The notes under the pieces are model-generated. The model was not told the origin of the DNA. It ran no database searches and saw nothing but the letters and a program-made list of their open reading frames with translations. Shown piece by piece: positions 16,240 through 25,469 of a stretch of 64,000 nt of DNA. Positions within the stretch are counted from its first letter, which is position 1. Each line of letters begins with the position of its first letter. Made by a program: the position numbers and the translations under genes. The stretch is from Colwellia psychrerythraea (GTDB lineage: Bacteria > Pseudomonadota > Gammaproteobacteria > Enterobacterales > Alteromonadaceae), in the NCBI RefSeq assembly GCF_000764225.1, contig NZ_JQED01000035.1, forward strand, positions 35,540-99,539, given 5' to 3'.

Positions 16240-18458
16240 TGAAGGCTAATATGGCTAAGGTTAAACGCCCTAATCTGCGCTTTGGACTGCGATCAAAACT
16301 GTTATTACTTTCAAGTTTTTTGTTTGTCATTCCTTGGTTTGGGTATCAATATGTCTGGGAAATGGAAAAGTATTTGCGCTTTGGACAAGAGCAAACATTA
16401 GTAGGTACAGCGCGAGCACTAGCGACTGCGTTGCATGAGCGAGAGAAGTTATTTAATAATCAAGCGAGCTTTTTACCTAATGTTGAACAAGGCAAAGATC
16501 TTTATGGCTACAAATTAACAGAAGCTGTCAATTTAGATGGTTTACCTAATGATTGGCCTGACTTTAATCAACGCACACATTTTTATAACCAACAACAGCA
16601 GCTCTTTGCCAACGAGCCATTAAGCCTAAACTTTAAAGCGAGTGTTGGTAAGTACAATAATTATTTGTATTTATTTTTTCAGGTCGTTGATAACCGTGTG
16701 ATCTTTCGTGGTGAAAATACCCGAAGTATCAGCAATAACGATCATTTAGCTCTGTCTTTTAGTGATACGAACAATAAGTTAAATCGCTTTATTATCAGTA
16801 ATAAAAAAGCCGGTTGGATATCTGCTTTTGCCCTTGCTGATGATGATTTAGCGGTTCCTGCGCCGGCACCTCAGATTCAAGGACACTGGTTAGCAACAGC
16901 ACAAGGCTATAATGTTGAGCTCAGAGTACCGTTAGACAACTTAGGCGATAACATTGCTTTTGCTTTTTATGATGTAGATAAAAGCAATGGTGAAGCCGTT
17001 TCTGCCATTGGCTCTGCAGATCCCAGTAACGAAGAAAGTTTGGGGACTATCGTTGTGCCTTCGCCTGAAATTGAGCGTATTGTGAAAGGCATGCGCTATA
17101 CCAACTCTAGCATTTGGGTGGTCGATCAACACCACCGAGTGCTCGCTAGTGCAGGTTCACTAAAATCTGCCAGTGGTGTTTGGCATGCAAAAGAACAGCA
17201 GCCGCAGGAAGAGGAAAAAAATAGTCTTTGGTATCAGTTTAAGCAGCAATTTTTATTGCCTTTGTATTATAAAATTCTAACGAAACCGTCAACAGACTTT
17301 ATCGATCAACTCTACGATGCACAGCATTTACAAGGCTTACATATTGTTAATGCCTTAGGTGGAAAGGCAACCTCTCAATGGCGTTTAACTACCGATAAAA
17401 AAGCGCTAGTGCTTTCTGCGGCGTATCCTATTTTTATTAATAACCAAGTAAAAGGCGCTGTCATTGTTGAAGAAACAACAAACGGCATACGTAGTTTACG
17501 AAATCGCGCGTTAGAAAAGCTATTTACCGTCATTTTAGCGATTATGAGTTTAGGCGCGTTGACCTTTATTTTATTTGCCTCACGTATATCATCGCGTATT
17601 CGTCAGTTATCCAGTCAAGCTGAACTAGCGATTGATAAACAAGGGCGCATTATTGGCCAAATGCAGGCCTCTAACAGTAATGATGAAATTGGTGATTTAT
17701 CACGGAGTTTTACTACCGCAGTTAATCGTTTAAGTGAGTACAATCACTATTTAGAAAACATGTCTTCTCGTTTATCCCATGAATTAAGAACGCCAATCGC
17801 CGTGGTTAAAACATCATTAGACAACTTAAGCTTACTGGAGACGCAGCAAGCTCAAACAGATAATCCCTATATTGAAAGAGCGCAAACTGGCATTAAGACG
17901 TTAAATTTAATTCTCACCAATATGAGTGAAGCAACGCGCCTTGAACAAATGTTATCGAGCACTGAAAAAGTGGATTTTGATTTACAGCAAGTTGTTAAAG
18001 GTTGTATTTCTGGCTACCAGCAAATTTACCCCGCAATACAATTCAATTTGAATGTTGACGGTAAAGCGTCCAAAAAAAGTACGTTTCTTATGCATGGTTC
18101 ACCCGAACATATCGTGCAATTGTTAGATAAAGTGATCAGTAACAGTGTTGAATTTAGCCAAGATAATATCATCACTATTGAGTTGAAAAAGAGCAGTAAT
18201 AAGCATAATGCGGAACTGCTTATTAGTAATAATGGCATTTTATTACCCGAGCAACTTAGCGAAAGTTTATTTGATTCCATGGTGTCATTACGTGATAAAA
18301 ACCAAAAAACGCAAGATAAGCAAGTGGTGCCACACCTTGGTTTAGGCTTATATATTTCTCGCTTAATTTGCCAATTTCATCAGGGAAGTATCAGTGCTTA
18401 TAATCATCAAAACCCTGAAGGAGTTACTGTGCATATTAGCTTGCCTACTAAGGACTAA
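16236..18458 (+). CDS. pdsS: Membrane sensor histidine kinase of the dedicated sortase system (PdsS-like)
   Basis: 740 residues: an N-terminal transmembrane helix, a large periplasmic region with a carbohydrate-binding (CBM9/DOMON-like) segment around VNLDGLPNDWPDF, a second transmembrane helix near residue 430 (LFTVILAIMSLGALTFILF), HAMP, the H-box SSRLSHELRTP with His515, and an ATPase region ending in GLGLYISRLICQ. The usual DxGxG of the G1 box is replaced by SNNGILLP. Sensor and length match PdsS. It probably signals to PdsR; the ligand is unknown and may be a glycan. Confidence 0.85.
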   Translation: MMKANMAKVKRPNLRFGLRSKLLLLSSFLFVIPWFGYQYVWEMEKYLRFGQEQTLVGTARALATALHEREKLFNNQASFLPNVEQGKDLYGYKLTEAVNLDGLPNDWPDFNQRTHFYNQQQQLFANEPLSLNFKASVGKYNNYLYLFFQVVDNRVIFRGENTRSISNNDHLALSFSDTNNKLNRFIISNKKAGWISAFALADDDLAVPAPAPQIQGHWLATAQGYNVELRVPLDNLGDNIAFAFYDVDKSNGEAVSAIGSADPSNEESLGTIVVPSPEIERIVKGMRYTNSSIWVVDQHHRVLASAGSLKSASGVWHAKEQQPQEEEKNSLWYQFKQQFLLPLYYKILTKPSTDFIDQLYDAQHLQGLHIVNALGGKATSQWRLTTDKKALVLSAAYPIFINNQVKGAVIVEETTNGIRSLRNRALEKLFTVILAIMSLGALTFILFASRISSRIRQLSSQAELAIDKQGRIIGQMQASNSNDEIGDLSRSFTTAVNRLSEYNHYLENMSSRLSHELRTPIAVVKTSLDNLSLLETQQAQTDNPYIERAQTGIKTLNLILTNMSEATRLEQMLSSTEKVDFDLQQVVKGCISGYQQIYPAIQFNLNVDGKASKKSTFLMHGSPEHIVQLLDKVISNSVEFSQDNIITIELKKSSNKHNAELLISNNGILLPEQLSESLFDSMVSLRDKNQKTQDKQVVPHLGLGLYISRLICQFHQGSISAYNHQNPEGVTVHISLPTKD

Positions 18459-18599
18459 TAAGCATTTTGCTTATAGAAAATTTGCTAATGTAGCGCTGGA
18501 TGATTATAGCTGATGGTGGATCTTTATCAATATTGAGAAAGGCATCACGCGATGAGAAACGCCACCGTATTTGACGATTTTTTTATCAAAGCAAGCGGT

Positions 18600-18803
18600 T
18601 TAACTTTTGTCGTTTTCTTCATCTTCTACGTGTTCATCATCGTCATCAATAATATCTGGAGTCACTGTATCGACAACGTCGATAGTCCCAGCAACAACCG
18701 TTGAAGTAACATCTACCGCGGCAGATACAACAGTCGCCGCAATACAGCCAGATAAGCTAAAAAACACGGACAGTAAAATAAAACCTTGCACAACTTTTTT
18801 CAA
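18600..18803 (-). CDS. Small lipoprotein
   Basis: 67 residues with a short lipoprotein signal (FILLSVFFSLSGC, Cys19), a Val/Ala/Thr-rich stretch and an acidic tail (DDDDEHVEDEEN). The start is a TTG at 18803, with GGAAA about seven bases upstream; no ATG or GTG fits. Function is unknown; it converges on pdsS. Confidence 0.7.
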   Translation of the reverse strand: MKKVVQGFILLSVFFSLSGCIAATVVSAAVDVTSTVVAGTIDVVDTVTPDIIDDDDEHVEDEENDKS

Positions 18804-18825
18804 GATGATGTTTCCACATGAATAA

Positions 18826-19260
18826 CTAGAAAGTGATTTAGAATACGCTAATTTACTGCTGAATCAACCGTTGTTTTAATGCCGTATTAGCAGCTTATAT
18901 CGAAAAATATTGACGGTGACTTATCAGCATACATAGCGAAATAGATAATCAGTGTAAAGTGAAATATGTGACCGTATAACCTGAGTAGAAATACGGCAAA
19001 ATGTCCCACTGAAATAACCTATGAGTAAAGTTCATGGTTTTATGAAATTAAATCAATTTTATTCATGTAATGAACCAAGTATAAAATACATTCTGCTTTT
19101 AACTTTAGACAAAATTACAGTTGGTTCTTAATCAAGCCTCCAGGCATAAACCAATAAAGACTGTGAAGACGACAGATTGGGAAAATCAGAAAAATAGGAC
19201 TGCTCAAACGAGCATGAAATAAATGCGGGTTTTATTACAAAAATTGGATACCAGATAATC
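18826..19260. other. Long leader region of the methionine genes
   Basis: 435 bases with no gene. A stretch at about 19160-19177 (AGACTGTGAAGACGACAG) resembles half of a MetJ operator, but the spacing is off by one and it is not called as a site. Nothing else was recognised. Confidence 0.4.
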
Positions 19261-20238
19261 ATGAATAAAGATTTTACCTTTACTATTAAGAACATTTGTC
19301 TCAATGAAAACTATCATCCTTCAGACAATACTCGTATTACCACCAACTTTGCTAATTTGGCCAGAGGAGAGAGTCGCCAACAGAATTTACGTAACACGTT
19401 GAAAATGATAGACAATAGCTTTAATGCTTTAGCCTCTTGGGATAACCCCAAAGGTGATCGCTATTCTGTAGAACTTGAAATAATCTCTGTTGATATAGAT
19501 ATTGAGGACAGTGGCCAGACTTTCCCGTCAATTGAAGTATTGAAAACCAATATTATTGATCATAAAACCAATGAACGCATTGAAGGTATTATAGGGAATA
19601 ACTTTTCTTCTTATGTGCGAGATTATGATTTTAGTGTATTACTTTCTGATCATAATAAAGGCCAAAGCAAATTTAGCATTCCAGATAGTTTTGGCGAACT
19701 GCACGGAAACCTCTTCAAGTATTTTGTCAACTCAACTACTTATAAACAGCATTTTAAAAAGCCACCTGTTATCTGTTTGAGTGTTTCTGATAACAAGGTC
19801 TATCACCGAACTGAAAATCAACATCCTTTATTGGGTTTTGAATATCAGCCCAACGAATCATCGTTGACTGAACAATATTTCAAAAAAATGGGCTTACAGG
19901 TTCGCTATTTTATGCCGCCTAATAGTGTTGCCCCTTTGGCTTTCTATTTCTTTGGCGATTTACTTAATGATTACAGTAATCTTGAGCTAATAAGCACGAT
20001 TAGCACGATGGAAACCTTCCAAAAAATTTACCGACCTGAAATTTATAATGCCAATGCGGTTGCGGGAAATTGTTATCAACCAAACTTGAAGAACCAAGAT
20101 CATTCATTAACTCAAATTGTTTATGATCGAGAAGAGCGCAGTAAGCTGGCTATTAAGCAGGGGAAGTTTGCTGAGGAGCACTTCATCAAACCACATCAAA
20201 CAGTACTAGAGCAGTGGTCTGCTAACTATGCTCTTTAA
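19261..20238 (+). CDS. mesX: DUF1852 protein, MesX partner of folate-independent methionine synthase
   Basis: A 325-residue cytoplasmic protein matching the DUF1852 family in length and in its place directly before a short MetE-like gene. Members named MesX are required together with oxygen for the activity of MesD, a methionine synthase that uses neither methyltetrahydrofolate nor cobalamin. Its chemical role, perhaps supplying the methyl group, is not established. It is 28 bases from mesD and clearly cotranscribed. Confidence 0.85.
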   Translation: MNKDFTFTIKNICLNENYHPSDNTRITTNFANLARGESRQQNLRNTLKMIDNSFNALASWDNPKGDRYSVELEIISVDIDIEDSGQTFPSIEVLKTNIIDHKTNERIEGIIGNNFSSYVRDYDFSVLLSDHNKGQSKFSIPDSFGELHGNLFKYFVNSTTYKQHFKKPPVICLSVSDNKVYHRTENQHPLLGFEYQPNESSLTEQYFKKMGLQVRYFMPPNSVAPLAFYFFGDLLNDYSNLELISTISTMETFQKIYRPEIYNANAVAGNCYQPNLKNQDHSLTQIVYDREERSKLAIKQGKFAEEHFIKPHQTVLEQWSANYAL

Positions 20239-20266
20239 TGAATAAAAAGGTACAACAGCATTTATT

Positions 20267-21331
20267 ATGAAAACACGTATTCAGAAAGTAAGTATGCAAA
20301 AAACACTATTACCTACATCAACGGCAGGCAGTCTACCTAAGCCTTCATGGCTTGCACAACCTGAAGCACTATGGTCACCTTGGAAATTGCAGGGTGAGGA
20401 ATTAATTGACGGCAAACACGATGCATTACGGGTGTCCTTGCAAGAACAGCAACAGGCAGGTATTGATATTGTCAGTGATGGCGAGCAAACGCGGCAACAT
20501 TTTGTGACTACTTTTATTGAGCACCTAACCGGTGTTGATTTTGAAAATCGTAAAACCGTTAAAATTAGAGATCGCTATGATGCGAGTGTACCGACGGTAG
20601 TTGGTGCTGTTTCTCGGCCAAAGTCCGTGTTTGTTGACGATGCTAAACTTTTACGTCAACAAACTAATAAGCCTATTAAATGGGCGCTGCCAGGCCCTAT
20701 GACTATGATAGATACGCTTTATGATGCCCATTATCAAAGTCGCGAACAACTTGCTTGGGAATTTGCCAAAATCCTTAATCAAGAAGCGAAAGAGTTAGAA
20801 GCAGCGGGTGTTGATATTATCCAATTTGATGAGCCGGCATTTAATGTGTTCTTTGATGAAGTTAATGAGTGGGGCATTGCTTGCTTAGAGAGAGCAATTG
20901 AAGGACTTAACTGTGAAACCGCTGTACATATTTGCTATGGTTATGGCATCAAAGCCAATACAGACTGGAAAAAAACCTTGGGGTCTGAGTGGCGACAATA
21001 TGAAGAAGCTTTTCCCAAACTGCAACAATCTACTATCGATATTATCTCGCTAGAATGTCATAACTCTCATGTTCCAATGGAGTTACTTGAACTTATTCGC
21101 GGTAAAAAAGTGATGGTAGGTGCCATTGATGTCGCAACCGATACCATTGAAACACCCGAGGAAGTGGCCAACACGCTTAGAGAAGCACTTAAGTATGTCG
21201 ATGCCGACAAACTCTATCCTTGCACCAACTGTGGTATGGCGCCTTTATCTCGTGAGGTAGCAAGGGGGAAATTAAATGCGTTAAGTGCAGGTGCAGCAAT
21301 TATCCGCAGAGAACTTTCCGTCGGTAATTGA
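20267..21331 (+). CDS. mesD: Core methionine synthase lacking the folate domain (MesD family)
   Basis: 354 residues corresponding to the C-terminal catalytic half of MetE, without the N-terminal folate-binding half. Zinc ligands are visible: His221 and Cys223 (AVHICYGYG), Glu263 (SLECHNSH) and Cys322 (CTNCGMAPL). It converts homocysteine to methionine with a methyl donor other than methyl-folate and depends on MesX and oxygen. An in-frame ATG at 20294 is an alternative start. A MetR-type regulator lies 1.2 kb downstream. Confidence 0.85.
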   Translation: MKTRIQKVSMQKTLLPTSTAGSLPKPSWLAQPEALWSPWKLQGEELIDGKHDALRVSLQEQQQAGIDIVSDGEQTRQHFVTTFIEHLTGVDFENRKTVKIRDRYDASVPTVVGAVSRPKSVFVDDAKLLRQQTNKPIKWALPGPMTMIDTLYDAHYQSREQLAWEFAKILNQEAKELEAAGVDIIQFDEPAFNVFFDEVNEWGIACLERAIEGLNCETAVHICYGYGIKANTDWKKTLGSEWRQYEEAFPKLQQSTIDIISLECHNSHVPMELLELIRGKKVMVGAIDVATDTIETPEEVANTLREALKYVDADKLYPCTNCGMAPLSREVARGKLNALSAGAAIIRRELSVGN

Positions 21332-21457
21332 GTAATAATGCCTCATAACGAAGCAATATATTACTGTTTACTCAGCTTACTTTTGACAGCTTTAAATAAT
21401 ACGGGGCATACTGTGTGCGTTTGCCCTTTGAATTGATAGTAAGGTCTTTATTGCGCT

Positions 21458-21517
21458 TATACCCGTTACCATTCAACGTGCACTCTGAAAACTGTATCTT
21501 GATTGGTGACGGCTATA
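21458..21517. repeat. Dispersed palindromic extragenic repeat
   Basis: An imperfect palindrome of 25-base arms (21458-21482 and 21493-21517, 19 of 25 paired) with a 10-base loop, in the gap between mesD and the TauE gene. One arm recurs at 15455-15481. It looks like an extragenic palindromic element of this genome. Confidence 0.65.
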
Positions 21518-21549
21518 CATAATAGAAATGAAAATAGAAGTAGTAGTTA

Positions 21550-22380
21550 ATGAATATCATTGAATTTATAACAAATAATATGCCGACACTTTTGGCGTTG
21601 GTTGCCACAGGTGTATTTGCAGGGATTTTAGCTGGGTTGTTAGGCGTAGGCGGCGGTATCGTAATCGTACCTGTGCTTTTTTTCTTGTTCCAGAGCTTCG
21701 GCGTATCACCAGAGTCTGCGATGTTAGTTGCTACAGCAACCTCACTGGCCACCATAGTACCAACGTCTATTAGTTCAATTCGTTCTCACAATAAAAAAGG
21801 TAATGTGGATTTTGACCTACTTAAACGTTGGGCAGCATTTATTCTTGTGGGGGTGTTGCTTGGTAGTTGGTTAGTGACTCGCGTTGAAGGGACTATGCTT
21901 ACTATGTTGTTTGGGATGATAGCGGTTTTATCGGCACTAAACATGTTATTTAGAACGGGAAAGTCAGCTCTGTATCAAAAACTGCCAAATACCGCAGGGC
22001 AAACAATGATGGGCACATCAATTGGTTTTTTCAGTTCTATGGTCGGGATAGGCGGTGGTACTATTTCGGTTCCTTTGCTCACCTTATATAACTACCCTGC
22101 CCACAAAGCTGTTGGTACAGCCGCGGCAATAGGGTTAATCATTTCGTTACCGGGTGCGCTAACCATGTTGACACTGGGCAGTACACCTACCGATGCTCCA
22201 GCGGGGACATTCGGCTTGGTTAATATCTTTAGCTTCATTTGCATTGTACCGCTAACGGTATTATTCGCACCTGTAGGAGCATCACTGGCAGCAAAATTAG
22301 ATGCAGTAAAACTGAAAAGAATCTTTGCCTTCGTATTACTCTTTACTGGGGTACGTATGTTGGCTCAACTTTTCTTATAG
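21550..22380 (+). CDS. TauE/SafE family membrane permease
   Basis: A 276-residue inner-membrane protein with about eight hydrophobic segments and the duplicated family signature: AGLLGVGGGIVIVP near residue 30 and SSMVGIGGGTISVP near residue 165. Members export sulfite, sulfonates or other small organic anions. Its place between the mesD genes and a MetR-like regulator suggests a role in sulfur traffic, but the substrate is unknown. Confidence 0.9.
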   Translation: MNIIEFITNNMPTLLALVATGVFAGILAGLLGVGGGIVIVPVLFFLFQSFGVSPESAMLVATATSLATIVPTSISSIRSHNKKGNVDFDLLKRWAAFILVGVLLGSWLVTRVEGTMLTMLFGMIAVLSALNMLFRTGKSALYQKLPNTAGQTMMGTSIGFFSSMVGIGGGTISVPLLTLYNYPAHKAVGTAAAIGLIISLPGALTMLTLGSTPTDAPAGTFGLVNIFSFICIVPLTVLFAPVGASLAAKLDAVKLKRIFAFVLLFTGVRMLAQLFL

Positions 22381-22413
22381 GCTTTATTCCTGATCTAATA
22401 GGAAGAAATTTGT

Positions 22414-22442
22414 TTGATTGATGATATCATTTCATCAATCAA
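22414..22442. promoter_or_regulatory. Perfect 11-bp inverted repeat upstream of metR-like gene
   Basis: TTGATTGATGA (22414-22424) and TCATCAATCAA (22432-22442) with a 7-base spacer. The centre, TGATATCATTTCA, resembles the MetR site TGAA-N5-TTCA. No T-tract follows, so an autoregulatory operator is more likely than a terminator of the TauE gene. Confidence 0.5.
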
Positions 22443-22495
22443 CATATTTCATCATAAAACCAATTCAACATAAAACTAAAAATAGGGGTTAACCG

Positions 22496-23380
22496 GTGTT
22501 AGAGAGGATCCATTTAGAGATATTAACCGCAATAAAAGAACATGGAACCCTAACTAAAGCGGCTGACTCCTTGCACTTATCCCAATCAGCCTTAAGTCAT
22601 AGTATTAAAAAGTTAGAAGGCCAAATTGCTACACCGATTTGGAAGAAAGACGGTCGAAATCTACGTCTAACTGCTGCAGGAGAGCGCATTCAAACGCTTG
22701 CTAATAGAGTATTACCTCAGTTTTTACACACGGAATTATTACTGAAACAGATTGCAAAAGGTGAAATGGGGTCGCTACGAATTGGCATGGAGTGCCACCC
22801 TTGTTATCAATGGTTACTTAGAGTCATTCAACCCTATCTGGTGCAGTGGCCAGATATTGATATGGACGTGAAGCAGGAGTTTCAATTTGGCGCGTTAGGT
22901 GCTCTACTTAGTTATGAAATAGATGTTTTGATCACGCCAGATCCGCTCTTTAAACCTAAGATAGAATACATCCCTGTTTTTGACTATGAGCATAGGCTCG
23001 TTGTTTCCGCGTCTCACAAACTTGCCAAGCAAAATTTTGTCTTACCCGAGCAACTAAGCGAAGAAGTTCTATTTAGTTACCCTGTTGAGCCGCTGAGGCT
23101 CGATATCTTTAGTCAATTTCTCAACCCTGCAAAGTGTTCAGTCAAGAAACACATAAACATTGAAACAACAGAAATCATGTTACAGATGGTCGCCGCTGGT
23201 CGAGGTGTTTGTGCCTTGCCAGGCTGGCTAGTAGATGAGTACTCAAAATCAATGCCGATCAAGAGTGTTCGTTTTGGAGAAAATGGTATTGGTAAACAGA
23301 TCTTTGTAGGTATTCGTAAAAACGAACAGCATATTGACTACTTAAACGACTTCATTGCGCAAGCTAAAAAAACAAAATGA
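22496..23380 (+). CDS. metR: LysR-type regulator, MetR-like
   Basis: 294 residues: an N-terminal winged helix (TLTKAADSLHLSQSALSHSIKKLE) and a substrate-binding domain with MetR hallmarks (IGMECHPCYQWLLRVIQ, FDYEHRLVVS, ALPGWLVDEY). MetR uses homocysteine as coactivator of methionine genes, which fits mesX-mesD upstream. The start is a GTG with AGGGG eight bases before it. It could also control the TauE permease. Divergence from enteric MetR leaves the exact target set open. Confidence 0.75.
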   Translation: MLERIHLEILTAIKEHGTLTKAADSLHLSQSALSHSIKKLEGQIATPIWKKDGRNLRLTAAGERIQTLANRVLPQFLHTELLLKQIAKGEMGSLRIGMECHPCYQWLLRVIQPYLVQWPDIDMDVKQEFQFGALGALLSYEIDVLITPDPLFKPKIEYIPVFDYEHRLVVSASHKLAKQNFVLPEQLSEEVLFSYPVEPLRLDIFSQFLNPAKCSVKKHINIETTEIMLQMVAAGRGVCALPGWLVDEYSKSMPIKSVRFGENGIGKQIFVGIRKNEQHIDYLNDFIAQAKKTK

Positions 23381-23814
23381 TCCATTAGCCCTACTTTTAT
23401 GGCCATCCTGAAGAAAAGGAAACGCCTGCGAAAGAGAGAAGGGCAAACTTGCTGCTTACCTATGTCACTTACCTTGCGTGACCAAACCAGTCATACATAA
23501 TCAACAAATAATAGCCACTAAATAATAAACACTTTGTGCACATTAAAGACTTACAATGATATATTTTCTGATGAGTTAAGTCTGTTCTGTAACTGACTTT
23601 ATCTATAGTTCTATCAGAGGGACACTTATCGAGAAAGAAGGCATAGCGCCTTCTTTCAACTTAGAGTATAAAAACTACTTCTTGTTGATGCATTGAAAAT
23701 CATTGCACTAACCTTTATGGTTGAATTCATTAAATTATAAAAGTGGGCTTGGAGCCTTGTTTAAAAAAGCTAGCATGGCTTCAAAAAACTATCATTTTTT
23801 CAATAGGATGGAGT
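23381..23814. other. Intergenic region with strong hairpin
   Basis: 434 bases. GAAAGAAGGC (23633-23642) and GCCTTCTTTC (23648-23657) form a perfect 10-bp stem with a 5-base loop. A GTG at 23743 opens a frame into the next gene, but the ATG at 23815 is preferred. No other feature was seen. Confidence 0.6.
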
Positions 23815-24186
23815 ATGAATCAAACTAAAGCTTTTGCTTTTTCATTTGCGATAGTCATTATTTCGTTTTTAGTTTCAGTCATTTCTGCAGCATTTCTAGC
23901 TGACTTTATTGGCATTTGGAAAAAGCCTGTTATGGGTGCTGTCGCTGCTTTCTGTGTGGTTATATCTGGTTATGTTTCCTCGCCAAGTCATAAACAAGCT
24001 TCTGCAACCATTTGGCTAATTGCGGGAGCCATTTCAGCTTGGTTTTTGGCTGGAGATTCATATTACCCTGAGGATCATGTACATGCATACCAGCTTACAA
24101 TAGTGCCTTTGGCCGCAACCTACCTAAGTGGCATATTTGCATTATTTATATGTCTGATGTGGCACAAAAAAATAACAAAAACTTAA
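23815..24186 (+). CDS. Small four-helix membrane protein
   Basis: 123 residues from the ATG at 23815, which has AGGA five bases upstream; extension to a GTG at 23743 would add an unlikely 24-residue tail. Four hydrophobic segments are visible (FAFSFAIVIISFLVSVISAAF, PVMGAVAAFCVVISGYV, ATIWLIAGAISAWFLAG, TIVPLAATYLSGIFALFICL). No family is recognised and the function is unknown. Confidence 0.65.
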   Translation: MNQTKAFAFSFAIVIISFLVSVISAAFLADFIGIWKKPVMGAVAAFCVVISGYVSSPSHKQASATIWLIAGAISAWFLAGDSYYPEDHVHAYQLTIVPLAATYLSGIFALFICLMWHKKITKT

Positions 24187-24295
24187 AGTGAGACTGTGAA
24201 GTTTCCCCATTTAGTGGACACTTACTATAGTTGGATGATGTCTCGAATGTGGCAAAAGTGACGGGTAAAGAACATCCCTCAAAAATCGTAGTTTT

Positions 24296-24321
24296 TTAGC
24301 ACCAATAAATATTGGTGCTAA
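24296..24321. repeat. Perfect 12-bp palindrome
   Basis: TTAGCACCAATA (24296-24307) and TATTGGTGCTAA (24310-24321) with a 2-base loop, between converging genes. No following T-tract; probably an extragenic palindrome or weak terminator. Confidence 0.55.
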
Positions 24322-24463
24322 TGTTCCTTTGGTGCGGTGAATTCAAACGGTCAGTGCAACACACTCTATTCTTTAGGTCAACTGATAGCCATTGCGGACA
24401 ATAGGCTTTTGCAAATTCAGGAGCATATTTAGGGCTGTATAACTACATTGTTTTGACGGCTAA

Positions 24464-25369
24464 TCATAGTTGGCTTTGAGGTTTGATGGTTTGCATCAAT
24501 AGACATATTGATACTAAAGCAATACCTACCCAACCAATCATCTTAAACCTTTCTCCAATGATGAAAACAGCTAAAACAGTTGCAACCAAGGGTTCAATTA
24601 GGGTTATTAGTGTTGCTTTACTTGCATCAATAAAACTCAAACCAAAACCAAATAATAAATACCCTAAAAACATAGGAATCACGGCCATATACAAAGATAC
24701 CAAAGTATTAGTTGAGCTTGAAAATAAGTTATCACCTGTAAACCATAATGAGGGGAGTAACAATAGTGCAGCACAACCAAACAACCCCGACATGGATGAT
24801 TTTGAATGAACACCACTTTCAATTAAACATCTTGCCGCCCATGAATAACCCGCATAAGTCAATCCTGCAATACAACCCAAAATAATACCGATACTCTGTT
24901 GATGGATACTGTAAGCGGTATTATTACTCTGGTCTTTACCTAAAGTTAACAGAGCAATACCTATAGCTCCAATGACAAAGCTTAAAATCCATTGGAGTGA
25001 TATATTTTTTTTACTAATCAGACGTTCAAGGATTGCGGCAAAAAAAGGTGCCGTAGCTATAGATACTACAGTGCCTATGGCAACACCTGACAAATGCATT
25101 GAGGTATAAAACGCTAATGGATAAATGGCGATAGAAACGGCACCTAAAAGTAGAACCTTAGGTAGTTTGGACATTAGTTTATAATCAATAAATAACTTTT
25201 TACGTGCTGTGATAACAAGCAGCACTCCTCCTATCCCCATAGAAAATGCACCAATAGCCAGAGGGCTTACATCAGGGGAGTAGCTTGCCGCAGTACCAGT
25301 TGTCCCCCACAAGAAACTAGCAATAATAATAGCAATAATACCTTTAAAATTTCCGTGATGATTTTCCAT
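24464..25369 (-). CDS. DMT-superfamily transporter (EamA type)
   Basis: A 301-residue inner-membrane protein with about ten hydrophobic segments in two EamA halves (residues 10-140 and 160-295; for example ASFLWGTTGTAASYSPDVSPLAIGA and TLITLIEPLVATVLAVFIIGE). EamA proteins export amino acids and related metabolites; the substrate is not readable here. It lies 100 bases downstream of an AraC regulator on the same strand, its likely controller. Confidence 0.88.
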   Translation of the reverse strand: MENHHGNFKGIIAIIIASFLWGTTGTAASYSPDVSPLAIGAFSMGIGGVLLVITARKKLFIDYKLMSKLPKVLLLGAVSIAIYPLAFYTSMHLSGVAIGTVVSIATAPFFAAILERLISKKNISLQWILSFVIGAIGIALLTLGKDQSNNTAYSIHQQSIGIILGCIAGLTYAGYSWAARCLIESGVHSKSSMSGLFGCAALLLLPSLWFTGDNLFSSSTNTLVSLYMAVIPMFLGYLLFGFGLSFIDASKATLITLIEPLVATVLAVFIIGERFKMIGWVGIALVSICLLMQTIKPQSQL

Positions 25370-25469
25370 AATGAAACCTGATTATGATAACTTCAATACA
25401 GAAATAGTACGCTAATCATGAAGGGGACTTTTAACAATTAAGACGCAATTGTTAACAATTAAGACTAAG

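Noticed and set aside
19160..19177. MetJ operator before mesX
   Set aside because: Only half of the AGACGTCT repeat is present and the second half is out of register by one base.
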